Shown: positions 18,461 to 29,220, counted from the stretch's first letter. The stretch is DNA of 64,000 nucleotides from Streptomyces lienomycini (GCF_027947595.1 NZ_CP116257.1:806001-870000); one strand, 5' to 3'. Notes: a model not told the origin generated them from the sequence alone. Made by a program: numbers and translations.

Positions 18461-20539
18461 ATGTCGGAGGCGGAGCGGGCGGGGACATCCCGTACGGACA
18501 AGAGCGCACGTCTCCTCGCCGGGCGGTACCGGCTGGGAGACGTGCTCGGCCGCGGCGGCATGGGGACGGTGTGGCGTGCCGAGGACGAGACCCTCGGACG
18601 CACGGTCGCCGTCAAGGAGCTGCGGTTCCCGGGGAACATCGACGAGGAGGAGAAGCGGCGCCTGATCACGCGCACGCTGCGCGAGGCCAAGGCGATCGCG
18701 CGGATCCGCAACAACAGCGCCGTCACGGTCTACGACGTCGTCGAGGAGGACGACCGGCCGTGGATCGTGATGGAACTCGTCGAGGGCAAGTCGCTCGCCG
18801 AGGCCATCCGTGAGGACGGTCTGCTGGAGCCGAAGCGCGCCGCCGAGGTCGGCCTCGCCGTCCTGGACGTGCTGCGCTCCGCGCACCGCGAGGGCATCCT
18901 GCACCGCGACGTGAAGCCGTCGAACGTGCTGATCGCCGAGGACGGCCGGGTCGTCCTCACCGACTTCGGCATCGCCCAGGTCGAGGGCGACCCCTCCATC
19001 ACCTCCACCGGCATGCTCGTCGGCGCCCCCTCCTACATCTCCCCGGAGCGCGCCCGCGGTCACAAGCCCGGCCCGGCCGCCGACCTCTGGTCGCTGGGCG
19101 GACTGCTGTACGCCGCCGTCGAGGGCACCCCGCCCTACGACCGGGGCTCGGCGATCGCGACGCTCACCGCCGTGATGACGGAGAACCTGGAGGAGCCGAA
19201 GAACGCCGGCCCGCTGCGGGACGTCATCTACGGGCTGCTCAACAAGGACCCCGCCCAGCGGCTCGACGACGCGGGCGCCCGCGCGATGCTCAACAAGGTC
19301 CTTCACGCCCCGGACGAGGCGGCCGAACCGCTCGACGCCACCAAGGTCGTGCCGCTGCCCGCGCAGCCGGACGAGCGCAGGCGCCGCGGCGGTGCCGCGG
19401 GCGTCGGCGGCAAGCGGACCGAGGAGGCCGGGGAGCGGCTGCGCGGGGCGCTGCGTTCCGTGCGCAAGGCCGCGGTCGGGACCGGTGCCGCCGGTGCGGC
19501 GGCGGCCTCGCGGACCAAGCCGGGCGACGGCGGCAGGACGGCGCCGGGAGCCGCGGGCACGACCGCCGCCCCCGGGACCGCCGCCACGGGGACCGCCGGG
19601 ACGGCCCCCGTCGCACCACCGCCGCGGCGAACGGGGCCGGGCACGGGACCGGGTACCCGTCCCGGTGGCGTCGCGGCCGGTTCCGCCGCCGGTGCGCCGA
19701 ACGCCCATGAACGGCCGCGCAGTTCCGGCTGGCCCGTCGTGCCGCCGCCGGACCTGCCGACCCGGTCCGCGCCCCGTGCGCCGCTCACCGACGTGGTGCC
19801 CCGCCGCACGCTGATCATCATCGCGGTGGTCGTGGCGCTGGCCGTGCTCGGCACCGTCCTGGCCCTCACCCTCGGCGGTGGCGACGACGACCAGGGCGCC
19901 GAGGGCGGCAGCGGCGGCAACGCCGTGGCGTCCACCGGGCCGAGCGGCGACACCCGGCAGGACCGGGGAAGCGGCACCGGCACCGACGGTTCCGCCTCCG
20001 AACCGGCGGGCGGCGCGGACGCGAGCGGTGCCGCGGACGCCGGTGCGAGCGCGTCCGGCGAGGCCGGGAGCGAGTCGGACGACGCCGGGAAGTCCGACGA
20101 CGACGAGGGCGTGGCCGCCACCCACCAGGGCGGCCAGGGTTACCGCATCGGGCTGCCGGAGGGCTGGAAGTTCGCCTCCACCGGCTCCTCGGGCGACCGG
20201 TTCACCGGCCCCGGCGGGCAGAAGCTCCTGGTCGCCTGGACCTCGACGCCCAAGGGCGACCCGGTCGCCGACTGGAAGAACCAGGAGCGGTACATGGTCC
20301 GCTCGAACTACGCGAAGATCCGCATAGAGAAGGTGGGCTACCGGGGCTGGAACGCGGCGGACTGGGAGTTCACCTACACGGACGGTGGCACCAAGTACCG
20401 CACCGTGGACCGCGGCTTCGTCGTCAACGACCACCAGGGCTACGCGCTCATGTACACCGCGAAGGCCGACGACTGGGGCGGCGACCTGCGCCGGGACACC
20501 TGGCGGACCCTGTCGAAGACCTTCGCACCCAAGTCCTGA
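18461..20539 (+). CDS. Membrane Ser/Thr protein kinase 1
   Basis: 692 residues. An intact Hanks-type kinase domain: Gly loop GRGGMGTVW (30-38), ATP-binding Lys52 in TVAVKEL, catalytic HRDVKPSNVL with Asp150, DFGIAQ and the APE-equivalent ISPER. An Ala/Pro/Gly-rich linker leads to one membrane helix (about 451-473, LIIIAVVVALAVLGTVLAL), then an acidic Ser/Gly spacer and an extracellular beta-rich domain (YRIGLPEGWKFASTG to the end). ATG 18461 is chosen over ATG 18449; GAGGGG lies four bases before it. First of six consecutive kinase-type genes with similar layouts. Confidence 0.93.
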   Translation: MSEAERAGTSRTDKSARLLAGRYRLGDVLGRGGMGTVWRAEDETLGRTVAVKELRFPGNIDEEEKRRLITRTLREAKAIARIRNNSAVTVYDVVEEDDRPWIVMELVEGKSLAEAIREDGLLEPKRAAEVGLAVLDVLRSAHREGILHRDVKPSNVLIAEDGRVVLTDFGIAQVEGDPSITSTGMLVGAPSYISPERARGHKPGPAADLWSLGGLLYAAVEGTPPYDRGSAIATLTAVMTENLEEPKNAGPLRDVIYGLLNKDPAQRLDDAGARAMLNKVLHAPDEAAEPLDATKVVPLPAQPDERRRRGGAAGVGGKRTEEAGERLRGALRSVRKAAVGTGAAGAAAASRTKPGDGGRTAPGAAGTTAAPGTAATGTAGTAPVAPPPRRTGPGTGPGTRPGGVAAGSAAGAPNAHERPRSSGWPVVPPPDLPTRSAPRAPLTDVVPRRTLIIIAVVVALAVLGTVLALTLGGGDDDQGAEGGSGGNAVASTGPSGDTRQDRGSGTGTDGSASEPAGGADASGAADAGASASGEAGSESDDAGKSDDDEGVAATHQGGQGYRIGLPEGWKFASTGSSGDRFTGPGGQKLLVAWTSTPKGDPVADWKNQERYMVRSNYAKIRIEKVGYRGWNAADWEFTYTDGGTKYRTVDRGFVVNDHQGYALMYTAKADDWGGDLRRDTWRTLSKTFAPKS

Positions 20540-20691
20540 ACGGTCGGGGCCCGGGTTTGAGCGGTCCGATATCTGGCATCAGCTCTTTGCGGGTTGCCTC
20601 CGGCACGTATCGTGAGTGGTCGCGGACCGTACGCAGCCGGAACGGCCCGCCGTACGAACGGAATTGACCGACGGTTGCCGGGGGTGGCGAC

Positions 20692-23390
20692 GTGGACGAC
20701 TACGCGGGACGGGTACTCGCCGACCGCTACCGCCTGCCCCTGCCGCCGTCCGACGAGTTCGAACTCACCGAGACCCCGGCCTTCGACACCTACAGCGGCC
20801 AGGAAGTCCTGGTCCGCCAGGTGCCGTTGCCCGAGGTCGTCGAGGCGGAGGTGCTCGACGCGGACGGCCTGCCCGACGGCTTCACGGCCCGGGACGGCGG
20901 CGTGCGGCGCCCCGGCAGGCGGACACCCGCCGCGGGCGGCGGCCCCGGGCGCCCGTCCGACCCGGTGGTACGGCGTGCCGTGGAGGCCGCCCAGGCCGCG
21001 GCCGCCGTGCCCGACCATCCGCGCCTCGACCAGGTCTTCGACGTGTTCGCCGAGGGCGGCTCGCTGTGGATCGTCAGCGAACTGGTGGCCGCCAGACCGC
21101 TGGCCGCCCTGCTCGCCGAACAGGCGCTGACGCCCTACCGGGCGGCCGAGGTGGCCTCCGACGTCCTCCTGGCGCTGCGGGTGCTGCACACCTACGGCTG
21201 GGTGCACCGCAACATCACCGCGCGCACCGTCCTCGTCTGCGACGACGGGCGGGTCATGCTGACCGGCCTGGCGGTCGGCGCGGCCGAGGAGGCGCTGTGC
21301 GGGTACGACCCGGTGCCCGCGCCCGACGAGGAACCGGGCGGCGCGGTCGACCCGAACGGAACCTTCGGCCCCGGCACCGCCCCCGGCGGCGGTCCCGTTC
21401 CCTCCGTCAGCGGTCCCGGTCCGCGCGGCCCCGGTGACGGCACCGCCGGGCCCGTGACCGGTGTCCTCGGGCCCGGCGACGGCGCCCGGACCGGGATCTT
21501 CGGTCCCGGTGACGCCGATCCCGAGGCCGCCCGGCGGGCCGCCATAGAGGCGCGGGGCGTCGGTGGACTCCCGGTGACCGGGGCGCGGGCGCCGGGCGAG
21601 GGCCCCGCCGGGCTCGCCGCCGCGTCGCTCGACACCAGCGGTGACGTCCGCGCCGCCCGCGCCGGGGCCATCGCCGCCTACCGCGCGGGGGCCCGCGCCG
21701 CGGCCCGCGTCCAGGAGGCCCAGACCGGCCGCGCGGCCCTGCCGGGTGCCCGCCCCGCCCCCGAGGACGGGCCCCGTGGCGTCGGCCCCGGTGCCGTACC
21801 CGGTGCCCCGGAGGACGGCGACGACACGGGTCGGGGTGCCGCCGTCCCGCCCGGGCGGATCACCGACCCCTACGGCGTGAGCACGGCTTCCTGGCACGGC
21901 GCCCCGCCCCGTGCCCCCGGCGATCCCGCGCCCACCGAGGTCCGCCGCGCCGACGGACGGACGTTCGCCGCGCCCCGTCCGGGCGGCGCACCGGTCGCGG
22001 GCTCCGGCGCGGAGAGTGCGCGGGCGCTGCCCGCCGCGAGGCAGGACACCGCCGGGCCCGCCGCCCCGTCGGGGAGGGCGGGACCGTGCCCGCCGCGCGC
22101 TGGGACGACCCGGCGGCCCGCGTCCCCGCACCGCGCGGTCCGGCCACCGCGCTCGCCGCCGAGCGGGCCCGGCAGACCCGCATGGCCGTGGTCGGACCCG
22201 TGACCGAGCGCTGGGCGCCGGAACAGGCCGGTCCCGTGCACGAGAACTGGCAGCTGGCCGCGCCCATCGGCCCCGCCACCGACCTGTGGGCCCTGGGCGC
22301 GCTGCTCTTCCGCGCCGTACAGGGGCACGCGCCCTACCCGGAGGAGTCGACCGCCGAACTGGTGCAGATCGTGTGCGCGGAGCCGCCCGCGTTCGCCGAG
22401 GAGTGCGGGCCGCTGCGGCCGGTCGTGGAGTCGCTGCTGCGTCAGGACCCCACCGAACGCATCGACTTCGAGGAGCTGAGCGGCTGGCTGCGTTCCCTCG
22501 TACGGTCCGCGCCCGAGCCGGAGGCCGGCCTGCACGTCGTCTCGGCGCCGCCCGCCGAGACGGGCAGGCTGCCCATCGTGCGCCGGCGCGGCGAGCTGGT
22601 GCGCAGGCGGCGTGCCGGGCTGCCCGCGACCCACGGGCGGCACAAGCGGGGCAGGCGGGATTCCGACCGCTCCCCCCGCAGCCTCGGCCGGACCCTGCTC
22701 CTGCTGATACTGCTGGCGATGGCCGGTGCCGTCGCGTACGCCATGTTCTTCATGCCGAAGGGCGACACGAACGGCACGGGCGCCGCCGACCGGACCGGCG
22801 CCGCCGGTGAGGCGAGCCCGGCACCGCCCGCGAAGTCGCCCGACGCCGGAGGGGAGCCCCGGCAGGACGAGACGTCCCCGGAGTCCGGCCCCGAGGCATC
22901 GCGGACGGCGAGCGGCACCGAGACCCAGTCGAACGTCGCCGACGGGTTCACCCTGCGCAAGGACCCGGAGGGCTTCGGCGTCGCCGTCGCCGAGGGCTGG
23001 AACCGCGCCCCCCGCAACGGCAGCGGACAGGTCGTCTACAGCAAGGGCGACTTCGAACTCCTCGTCGTGCCGGGCCGGGACCGCGCGTCCGAGTTCGGCG
23101 ACGACCCGATGGCCTACCAGCGCGACGGCGAACCCGAGTTGGCCTCCTACCGGGCCTCCAGCTGGGCCACCTCCAGCGGTCTGAAGACCATCGAGGTCGG
23201 CGGACGCACCATGGCGGAGGGGCAGTTCACCTGGACCGGCGCGAACGGACGCGAGCTGTACGTGCGCAACGTCGCCATCCTCATCGACGGGCGCTACCAC
23301 GTGGTGCAGGTCCGCGGTCCGGAGGCGGAGCGTGACGAGGTGACCCGGCTGTTCGAACAGGCCTCGGCTACTTACCAGTACACGCGCTGA
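20692..23390 (+). pseudogene. Membrane pseudokinase, split by a frameshift
   Basis: The first frame (GTG 20692 to stop 22203) holds a degenerate kinase N-lobe and part of the C-lobe; the second (to 23390) holds subdomain IX (ATDLWALGALLFRAVQG), a membrane helix (LLLLILLAMAGAVAYAMFF) and an extracellular domain. Joining them needs a one-base deletion relative to the ancestor, most likely in the G-rich run 22072-22083. Even intact it is a pseudokinase: no Gly loop, Arg in place of the ATP Lys (EVLVRQV), HRN for HRD, no DFG (TGLAVG). GTG 22086 with GGGGAGGG upstream could allow separate translation of the second half. Sequencing error must be excluded. Confidence 0.7.
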
Positions 23391-23527
23391 CGCCGGTCCG
23401 GTCCGATGGTTGCCTCCTGTTGGCGGAAAGCGACAACCGTCACAGAGCGGAATCCATGGCACCCCAGCCGTTCCCCGGAGGGGGGCCGGTCCCTAGTCTG
23501 ACCCTGACAAGACCATTGCGGGGCAAC

Positions 23528-25387
23528 GTGAATCAGATGCAGGGCCGGCTCGTCGCGGGACGCTACCGGCTCGGGGAAGCCATCGGCAGCGGCGGCATGG
23601 GCCGGGTGTGGCGCGCACACGACGAGGTGCTGCACCGGACCGTCGCCATCAAGGAGTTGACCGCCGCCCTCTACGTCTCCGAGAGCGACCAGGCGATCCT
23701 CCTGGCACGCACCCGGGGCGAGGCGCGCGCGGCGGCGCGGATCAACCACTCGGCCGTCGTCACCGTGCACGACGTACTCGAACACGACGGCCGGCCGTGG
23801 ATCGTGATGGAGCTGGTCGAGGGCCGCTCGCTGGCCGACGCGGTCAAGGAGGAGGAGCGGGTCGACCCGCGGGAGGCGGCCCGCATCGGCCTGTGGGTGC
23901 TGCGCGCCCTGCGCGCCGCGCACACCGCCGGAGTCCTGCACCGCGACGTCAAACCGGGCAACGTGCTCCTCGCCGACGACGGCCGGGTGCTGCTCACCGA
24001 CTTCGGCATCGCGCAGATCGAGGGCGACTCCACCATCACCCGGACCGGCGAGGTCGTCGGCTCCGTCGACTACCTCGCGCCCGAGCGCGTCCGCGGTCAG
24101 GACCCCGGCGCCTCCTCCGACCTCTGGGCGCTCGGCGCGACGCTGTACACGGCCGTGGAGGGCAGGTCGCCGTTCCGCCGCACCTCCCCGCTGACCACCA
24201 TGCAGGCGGTCGTCGAGGAGGAGGCGACCGAGCCCCGGTACGCCGGTGCCCTCGCGCCCGTCATCAGCGCCCTGCTGCGCAAGGACCCGGCGACGCGGCC
24301 CGACGCGACCGAGGCCGAGCACCTGCTCGCCCAGGCGGCCGAGGGACGGCGCCCGGACGCGGCCCAGGCGTACGTGCCGACCACCCGCTACCCGGGCCCC
24401 CCGGGCGACGGCGACACCACCCACCAGGGCGCACCGGGGATGCCGGGGCCAGGTACGCCCGGCGCACCGGGGATGCCGGGGCCGGGTACGCCGGGCGCAC
24501 CGGGGATGCCGGTGACTCAGGGCGCGTCGGGCGTACCGGGACCGGCGGGACCGCTGGGGCACCCGGGGCTCGAGGGACCCACGGGGCCCGGGGGACTGCC
24601 GGGCGGGACGTCCGCGACGCCCTACCCGCCGATGACCGGTCCCACGGCGGTCGGCCCCGCGGCGACGGGGCTCACGCCGGGCGGACCGGCGGGCGCCGCC
24701 GCTCCCCGGCGTACACGGCGCGGGCGCCTGCGCACGCTCGCCCTGGTCGTCGCCGTCGCCGCCCTCGTCGGCGCCGGCACCGCCGTGGTACTGCAACAGC
24801 GCGACGACGGCGGCTCGTCGGCCAGCCCCGACCCCACCCACGCGCCGTCCGCGTCCGCCACCGCGTCCCCGTCGGCCTCCGCCACGCCCGGCGAGGACCC
24901 CGGCGGCTCCGTTCCGGCCGACTGGGTGCGCCGCGACGACCCCATCGGTTTCAGCCTGTACCTGCCCAAGGACTGGCAGCGGTCGGACTTCGGCGGCGAC
25001 AGCGGAGAACTCCGGCAGATCGACTACACGCCCGACGGCGGCCGGCACTTCCTGCGCATCTCCGTCGATTCCGCCCCCGACTACCGCGACCCGTACGCAC
25101 ACCAGCTCGACCTGGAGGTGCAGCTCCAGCGGCTGATCGACTACCAGCGGGTCCTCCTGGAACGCACCGACTACCGCGACCGCGACAGCGCCCGGTGGGA
25201 GTACACGTGGACCGCGCTGGCGAAGGACACCCCCTTCCCGGGGCCGCGCCGCGGCGTGTCGCAGATCTACATGTCCCGGGACGGCGTCGAGTACGCCCTC
25301 AACATGTCGGGGCCCGCGAGCGAGTGGCCGACCACGGAGCAGCGGTTCACCGCGGTGCTGCAGAGCTGGCAGGAGCAGACCGGCTGA
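23528..25387 (+). CDS. Membrane Ser/Thr protein kinase 2
   Basis: 619 residues from GTG 23528; an earlier in-frame TTG at 23420 adds residues of poor codon bias. Kinase motifs are complete: GSGGMGRVW (20-28), Lys42 in [22 protein letters not shown] and LAPERV. The linker between kinase and membrane contains collagen-like Gly-x-y triplets ([11 protein letters not shown] repeated). One membrane helix at about 403-421 ([19 protein letters not shown]), then a Ser/Ala-rich spacer and an extracellular domain ([11 protein letters not shown]...) related in style to kinase 1. Substrate and signal are unknown. Confidence 0.93.
   Translation: MNQMQGRLVAGRYRLGEAIGSGGMGRVWRAHDEVLHRTVAIKELTAALYVSESDQAILLARTRGEARAAARINHSAVVTVHDVLEHDGRPWIVMELVEGRSLADAVKEEERVDPREAARIGLWVLRALRAAHTAGVLHRDVKPGNVLLADDGRVLLTDFGIAQIEGDSTITRTGEVVGSVDYLAPERVRGQDPGASSDLWALGATLYTAVEGRSPFRRTSPLTTMQAVVEEEATEPRYAGALAPVISALLRKDPATRPDATEAEHLLAQAAEGRRPDAAQAYVPTTRYPGPPGDGDTTHQGAPGMPGPGTPGAPGMPGPGTPGAPGMPVTQGASGVPGPAGPLGHPGLEGPTGPGGLPGGTSATPYPPMTGPTAVGPAATGLTPGGPAGAAAPRRTRRGRLRTLALVVAVAALVGAGTAVVLQQRDDGGSSASPDPTHAPSASATASPSASATPGEDPGGSVPADWVRRDDPIGFSLYLPKDWQRSDFGGDSGELRQIDYTPDGGRHFLRISVDSAPDYRDPYAHQLDLEVQLQRLIDYQRVLLERTDYRDRDSARWEYTWTALAKDTPFPGPRRGVSQIYMSRDGVEYALNMSGPASEWPTTEQRFTAVLQSWQEQTG
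24428..24512 (+). repeat. 33-bp tandem repeat in the kinase 2 linker
   Basis: Two full copies (24428-24460, 24461-24493) and a partial third encode [11 protein letters not shown] units. The copies differ at few bases. Because the unit is 11 codons, copy-number changes would keep the frame. Confidence 0.85.
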
Positions 25388-25495
25388 GACCACCGCCGCA
25401 AGGCGGCCGGGCGGCGCACGCCCGACCGTCGGTTGTCGGCCACCCGTGTGACGGCGGCCCGGAACCGGTGGGTGCGGTGGGGCATGATGGGGCGC

Positions 25496-26614
25496 ATGGT
25501 GACCGAGGGGGCGGGCGGGCGTGTCATCGCGGGCCGTTACCGGCTCCACGAGCGGCTCGGCCGCGGCGGCATGGGCATCGTGTGGCGGGCCACCGACCAA
25601 CTGCTGGTGCGCGAAGTGGCCGTGAAGGCGCTCCCGCTCGACGAGACGCTCTCCGCGGCCGAAGCCCGGCGCCGCCGCGAGCACACCCTGCGCGAGGCCC
25701 GCGCGGTCGCGCAACTGCAGCATCCGCACGTCATCGTCGTCCACGACGTCGTCGAGGACGACGAACGGGCGTACATGGTCATGGAGTTCGTCGACGGCGG
25801 CTCGCTCGCCGACCGCGTCCTCACCCGCGGCCCGGTCGGCCCCCAGGAGGCCGCACGCATCGGCATCGCCCTGCTCGACGCCCTGGGCACGGCCCACACG
25901 GCCGGCATCCTGCACCGGGACGTGAAGCCGTCCAACGTGCTGATCGCCGACGACGGCCGGGTCGTCCTCACCGACTTCGGCGTCGCCCAGGTCGCGGGCG
26001 CCACCACGCTCACCGAGAGCGGCTCCTTCGTCGGCTCGCCCGAGTACACCGCCCCGGAGCGGATGTCCGGCGCCGGGACCGGACCGGAGTCCGACCTGTG
26101 GTCCCTGGGCGTGCTGCTGTGCGCGGTCCTCAGCGGGGCGTCCCCCTTCCACCGCGACTCGCTGGGCGGTGTCCTGCACGCCGTGGTCACCGAGGAGATC
26201 CGCCCGCCCGCGCAGGCCGGGCCGCTCCTGCCGGTCGTACGGGGGCTGTTGGAACGCGACCCGCGGCGGCGGCTCGACGCGGCGTCGGCGGAGCGGATGC
26301 TGCGCGCCTACCTGAGCACGGGCCGTACGCCCGCGACGGCACCGACGTCCCCGGCCGGTGAGCCCCTGCGGGCGAGGCGGAGTGTGAAACGCGGCGTCCT
26401 CATGGCGGTGCTGCTGGTGGTCGCGGCGGCGGGCGCGGGCATCTCGGCGGCCGCGCTGTTCGCGAACGGAGACGACGACGGGGGCGGTACGCCGACGAGT
26501 TCGGTACCCGTGACACCCCCAGGGCCGGTGTCGCCGCCGGTGTCCCGTTCCGGGACCCGCCCCGGGGCGGAGCAGCCCTCGGAGTCCGCCGCATCGGACC
26601 CAAACAGGAGATAA
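25496..26614 (+). CDS. Membrane Ser/Thr protein kinase 3, short sensor tail
   Basis: 372 residues from ATG 25496 (ATG 25484 and 25487 are alternatives). The kinase domain is complete: GRGGMGIVW (22-30), Lys44 in VAVKAL, HRDVKPSNVL, DFGVAQ, TAPERM. One membrane helix (about 301-320, LMAVLLVVAAAGAGISAAAL) is followed by only about 50 Pro/Ser-rich residues with no folded domain, unlike its neighbours. It may therefore sense through partners or respond to crowding rather than bind a ligand. Confidence 0.92.
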   Translation: MVTEGAGGRVIAGRYRLHERLGRGGMGIVWRATDQLLVREVAVKALPLDETLSAAEARRRREHTLREARAVAQLQHPHVIVVHDVVEDDERAYMVMEFVDGGSLADRVLTRGPVGPQEAARIGIALLDALGTAHTAGILHRDVKPSNVLIADDGRVVLTDFGVAQVAGATTLTESGSFVGSPEYTAPERMSGAGTGPESDLWSLGVLLCAVLSGASPFHRDSLGGVLHAVVTEEIRPPAQAGPLLPVVRGLLERDPRRRLDAASAERMLRAYLSTGRTPATAPTSPAGEPLRARRSVKRGVLMAVLLVVAAAGAGISAAALFANGDDDGGGTPTSSVPVTPPGPVSPPVSRSGTRPGAEQPSESAASDPNRR

Positions 26615-26695
26615 GCGGCAGCTCGCGTCACGGGTCTGTGACCGCCGGGCACCGGCGGTGGAAACGGACGCACCGGGCGCGGTATGGATGGACCC

Positions 26696-28468
26696 ATGAG
26701 CAGCAACGGGGGGCCCCGCCGAGGGGCGGACGAGCCGACGAGTTTTGACCTGCAACCGCCGAACCGGCCGGCCGCCGTGCCGCATCCCGGCAACCCGTAC
26801 GCGGCACCCACCCAGGTCGTACCGCAGCCGTCCACACCACAGTCCGCGCCGCAGCCGTCCGCGCCACAGCCGTCCGGGCCGCGGCCCGCGGCGGCGTCGC
26901 AGGTCCCGCCGCCCGGACCGTCGGCGGCCCCGGCGGCCACCGCACCGGATCCGGGCGCCGGGCGGCTCATCGCCGGCCGCTACCGGCTGATCGCCAAGCT
27001 CGGCCACGGCGGCATGGGCACGGTGTGGCGGGCCCAGGACGAGACCGTGGACCGCGAGGTCGCCGTCAAGGAGCCCCGCGTACCCGATCACCTTCCCGAA
27101 CGCGAACGGGACAACGCCTTCGAGCGGATGCGCCGCGAGGCACGCGCCGCGGCCCGGCTCGACCACCCCGCCGTGGTCGACGTGCACGACGTGGCGGTCG
27201 TGGACGGGCAGCCGTGGATCGTGATGGAACTCGTGCGCGGGCGCTCGCTGGGCGCCGCCCTCCAGGAGGGCACGCTGGACGCGCGCGAGGCGGCCCGGAT
27301 CGGCCTGGAGGTGCTCGGCGCGCTGGAGGCCGCGCACGCCGCCGGCATCCTGCACCGGGACGTCAAGCCGGACAACGTACTGCTCGGCCGGTACGACCGG
27401 GTCGTCCTCGCCGACTTCGGCATCGCCCAGATCGAGGGCGAGACCAATCTGACCGACACCGGCGGCTTCGTCGGCTCGCCCGAGTACATCGCCCCGGAGC
27501 GGGTCCTGGGCCAACGGCCCGGCCCGGCGAGCGACCTGTGGTCGCTGGGCGTGGTGCTGTACGCGGCGACGGAGGGCGTCTCGCCGTTCCGCCGCAGCAA
27601 CACCCCGGCCACGCTCCAGTCGGTCCTCAACGCCACGCCCGCCGCGCCCGCCGCCGCGCACGGCCCGCTGGCCGAGGTCATCACCGGCCTGCTGGACAAG
27701 GACCCGGCACGCCGCCCCGACGCCGCCCGGGTCCGCGCCCTGCTGGACGCCGCCGCGAACCCGCCCGCGCCGCCGCCCACCCAGGTGGTCACGGTCGGCG
27801 CACCCCAGGGGCCGGGCGGGACTCCCGCGTCCCGCTGGGGCGTCCGGCTGGGCCGCAACGCGTGGATCACCCTCGGCGCGGTGGTCGTCGCGGCGGCGGT
27901 GGCGTCGTACCTCGTGGTCGCCGACCCCTTCGCGGGCCCCCTGCCCAAGGGCTGGAAACAGCACCGACTCGACGCCAAGGTGGGCATGAGCGTCGGTGTG
28001 CCCGCCGAGTTCGTGCGGCTGAAGCACGAGAAGAAGGACGACTGGGACGGCACCAACGAGACGTTCGCCGACCCGAGCGGAGCGGTCGTCGTCGTCGTGG
28101 ACCGCGACATCAAGGCCGACGACAAGACCGACAAGATCCCGGACACCGCCGGGGCCAACGCCTGGGCGGACTGGGAGATGCTCAAGGACGGCGAGTACTC
28201 CTGGAACTTCGCCGACGAGCCCGCCCCCAGGGGCGAGCCGGGCGAGACCGAGTACAAGGGCAGGAAGGCCGCCGAGAACACCATCGCGTACACCACCGCG
28301 GACCTGCAGAACCCCCGCGCGCGCGAGTTCCGCATCCTCTACTACCGGGCCGGCAACGGCGACATGTACAAGGTGTCGGTCGACTACCCCCGCGAGGGCT
28401 ACTTCGCCGACCAGGGACGGGAGATCGCCCGCACGGTGATCGCCAACTGGGAGGTCGACAAGCTCTGA
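26696..28468 (+). CDS. Membrane Ser/Thr protein kinase 4
   Basis: 590 residues from ATG 26696 (ATG 26684 possible). Unlike the other kinases, about 85 Pro/Gln/Ala-rich residues (QPSAPQPSGP type) precede the kinase domain. Motifs are complete: GHGGMGTVW, Lys125 in VAVKEP, HRDVKPDNVLL, DFGIAQ, IAPERV. One membrane helix at about 390-408 (WITLGAVVVAAAVASYLVV) and an extracellular domain (GWKQHRLDAKVGMSVGVPAE...) follow. Its stop overlaps the ATG of the next gene (TGATG), so the pseudokinase that follows is probably translated with it. Confidence 0.93.
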   Translation: MSSNGGPRRGADEPTSFDLQPPNRPAAVPHPGNPYAAPTQVVPQPSTPQSAPQPSAPQPSGPRPAAASQVPPPGPSAAPAATAPDPGAGRLIAGRYRLIAKLGHGGMGTVWRAQDETVDREVAVKEPRVPDHLPERERDNAFERMRREARAAARLDHPAVVDVHDVAVVDGQPWIVMELVRGRSLGAALQEGTLDAREAARIGLEVLGALEAAHAAGILHRDVKPDNVLLGRYDRVVLADFGIAQIEGETNLTDTGGFVGSPEYIAPERVLGQRPGPASDLWSLGVVLYAATEGVSPFRRSNTPATLQSVLNATPAAPAAAHGPLAEVITGLLDKDPARRPDAARVRALLDAAANPPAPPPTQVVTVGAPQGPGGTPASRWGVRLGRNAWITLGAVVVAAAVASYLVVADPFAGPLPKGWKQHRLDAKVGMSVGVPAEFVRLKHEKKDDWDGTNETFADPSGAVVVVVDRDIKADDKTDKIPDTAGANAWADWEMLKDGEYSWNFADEPAPRGEPGETEYKGRKAAENTIAYTTADLQNPRAREFRILYYRAGNGDMYKVSVDYPREGYFADQGREIARTVIANWEVDKL

Positions 28469-29220
28469 TGACGGACCGGGGACGGCTGGTCGGCGGGCGC
28501 TACCGGCTGCTGCGGCGCGTCGGCTCCGGCGCGGCGGGCACCGTCTGGCACGGACTCGACGAGGCCGAGGACCGCGAGGTCGCCGTCAGACGGCCGCGGC
28601 TGCCCGGCGACCCGGCGGACGACGGTCACCGCCGGGCCGCCCACCGCCTGCACCACGAGGCACGTGCCGCCGCCCGCGTCGACCACCCCGCCGCCGTCCG
28701 CGTCCACGACGTGGTCGTGGCGGAGGACGGGCCCGACGGACCGCCCTGGATCGTCATGGAGTGGGTCCCCGGCGAGTCCCTGGACGAGACGCTCCGGCGC
28801 GGCCCGCTCGGATCCCCCGAGGCCGCCCGCGTCGGCCTCGCCGTCCTCGGTGCCCTGCGCGCGGCGCACCGCGTCGGCATCGTGCACCGTGCCGTCCGGC
28901 CCGCCAACGTGCTGCTCGGCCCGCACGGCCGCGTCGTCCTCACCGGCTTCGGCACCGGCCGCCCGCCCGGCCAGGAGCCCCTGAGGGGCGCCGGTCCCGC
29001 GGCCGACCTGCGGTCCCTGGGTGTACTGCTGCGCACCGCCGTCGGGGACGCGGAGGCGACGACCGGGCCGCTGGGCCCGTTGACCGACCGGCTGCTGGTC
29101 CCGGACACCGCCGCGCGGCCGGACGCCGGGGAGGTCGCCCGACTGCTGGAGGCGGCCGTCGCCGACCCGCCGCCCGTCTCGGGCCGAAAACGAGTGATCC
29201 GGTCCAACCACTCCGCGTAA
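28468..29220 (+). CDS. Soluble pseudokinase
   Basis: 250 residues with the outline of a kinase domain and no membrane segment. The Gly loop is GSGAAGTVW, but the ATP-binding Lys is Arg41 (VAVRRP), HRD is HRA (VHRAVRPANVLL), and DFG is GFG (LTGFGTG). The activation segment is also shortened. It should not phosphorylate substrates and may instead bind or regulate kinase 4, whose stop codon overlaps its start. Codon use is normal, so it looks selected rather than decaying. Confidence 0.85.
   Translation: MTDRGRLVGGRYRLLRRVGSGAAGTVWHGLDEAEDREVAVRRPRLPGDPADDGHRRAAHRLHHEARAAARVDHPAAVRVHDVVVAEDGPDGPPWIVMEWVPGESLDETLRRGPLGSPEAARVGLAVLGALRAAHRVGIVHRAVRPANVLLGPHGRVVLTGFGTGRPPGQEPLRGAGPAADLRSLGVLLRTAVGDAEATTGPLGPLTDRLLVPDTAARPDAGEVARLLEAAVADPPPVSGRKRVIRSNHSA

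Noticed and set aside
24428..24512. Possible CRISPR array
   Set aside because: Head-to-tail repeats without spacers, inside a coding frame; it is a protein repeat.
23372..28027. 1551-codon open frame antisense to the kinases
   Set aside because: Arises from strong third-position GC bias in the kinase genes; no domains visible.
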